A DNA stretch of 21,931 nt from a bacterium (lineage in GTDB: Bacteria; Spirochaetota; UBA4802; UBA5550), in NCBI GenBank assembly GCA_024224995.1, contig JAAENB010000407.1, positions 1-21,931 on the forward strand, given 5' to 3'. How positions within the stretch are numbered: position 1 is the stretch's first letter; the number at the start of each line of letters is the position of its first letter. The notes under the pieces are model-generated. The model was given only the letters and a program-made list of their open reading frames with translations, made no database searches and was not told the origin of the DNA. This document shows positions 21,697 through 21,931 of the stretch, piece after piece. A program made the position numbers and the translations under genes.

Positions 21697-21931
21697 CTTT
21701 TAAGAGACTCTTTTTAAACAGGGCCTTTTTCCGAGGGTGCGACCCCTGCGAGGGGATCTTACCCGGAACCTGTACAAAAACAGACCCCGGTTCAACCGCA
21801 GTTTCTTCCGTATTTTTTCCCCGCTACACCGGGTCGATATACCTTATCTTAAGACGCCACCACGGGGTCGGCACTCTCAAGAAACTAAATTGTGCAAGTG
21901 AGCGGGCCTGGAAGCATCCCTCTTCTAAATG
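21697..21931 (-). repeat. Composite leader repeat, copy E5 (right edge cut by window)
   Basis: Read on the minus strand toward the VWA gene: a hairpin arm cut by the window edge (GAAGAGGGATGCTTCCA, whose first half resembles the arms of hairpins A and D); GGCCCGCTCACTTGC; TTTAGTTTCTTGAGAGTGCC; GACCCCGTGGTGGCGTC; AAGGTATATCGACCCGGTGT then AGCGGGG; the conserved block (21825-21762); CCGGGTAAGATCCCC; a small CCCCTcgcAGGGG stem; and AAAAAGGCCCTGTTTAAAAA then GAGTCTCTT. It aligns with E1 over nearly its whole length. At GGTATATCGACC it lacks the hairpin module found in E3 and E4. Bases 21614-21696 hold only the VWA ribosome site and AT-rich DNA. Confidence 0.75.

Overview
The window looks like chromosome from a fermentative, anaerobic, diderm bacterium. 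The anaerobic lifestyle is suggested by an archaeal-type pyruvate:ferredoxin oxidoreductase beta subunit and a pyrophosphate-type phosphofructokinase. The outer membrane is suggested by an OmpA-like periplasmic protein and three exported proteins whose signal peptides end in LFA|D. The pair of PPi-type and 'plant-like' ATP-type phosphofructokinases, together with Cache/PAS and PP2C partner-switching regulators, would fit Spirochaetota or a neighbouring phylum. That placement is inference; there is no rRNA or other decisive marker. No prophage, integrase, transposase, CRISPR array or tRNA was recognised.

Layout. 283-1188 porB-like (+). 1207-2298 PP2C/SpoIIE phosphatase (-). 2800-4079 hisI-hisG (+). 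4433-6533 three-gene envelope operon (+). 6524-7989 parA plus SGNH hydrolase (-). 8557-11576 two phosphofructokinases (+). 11817-14875 two paralogous serine hydrolases (-). 15440-16156 enoyl-CoA hydratase family protein (-). 16380-19265 Cache-PAS-RsbW-like sensor (+). 19373-21613 VIT-VWA exported protein (-). Proteins are mostly full length with intact motifs, so this is not decaying DNA. The sensor's RsbW-type kinase domain and the PP2C phosphatase are the two opposing halves of a partner-switching circuit, although they are 15 kb apart.

The remarkable part is between the genes. Most long intergenic stretches are built from one family of modular, dispersed repeats. The modules are (i) a unit reading about 'GGCCCGCGCACAAGCAAAAT..TTAGTTTCTTgAGAG'; (ii) a unit reading about 'GGTATATcGACCC.GTGTAGCGGG'; (iii) a block reading about 'CCGGGAAAAAATACGGAAGA..ACT..ACCGGGGTCTGTTTT..CCGGG'; and (iv) exchangeable long hairpins. 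Five composite copies (1-236, 4262-4430, 8114-8429, 9804-10265, 21697-21931) each lie just upstream of a gene, with the modules reading toward it (porB, the 4433 gene, parA, the ATP-type pfk, the VWA gene). Four long hairpins (2513-2638, 9936-10045, 10137-10230, 15061-15186) carry very different stems of 30-47 bp but nearly the same apical loop, beginning GTGAGGACTGTTTGAGCGGA. Stem changes between copies are matched on both arms. This behaves like a mobile or self-correcting leader/hairpin system, possibly acting as RNA. It is the strongest candidate here for something undescribed.

Other points: an SGNH hydrolase whose catalytic block lies upstream of its first ATG behind a well-placed ribosome site; a near-leaderless promoter for the sensor gene; a candidate small RNA between pfk and the serine hydrolases; and a promoter with a palindrome in its spacer ahead of the PPi-type pfk.
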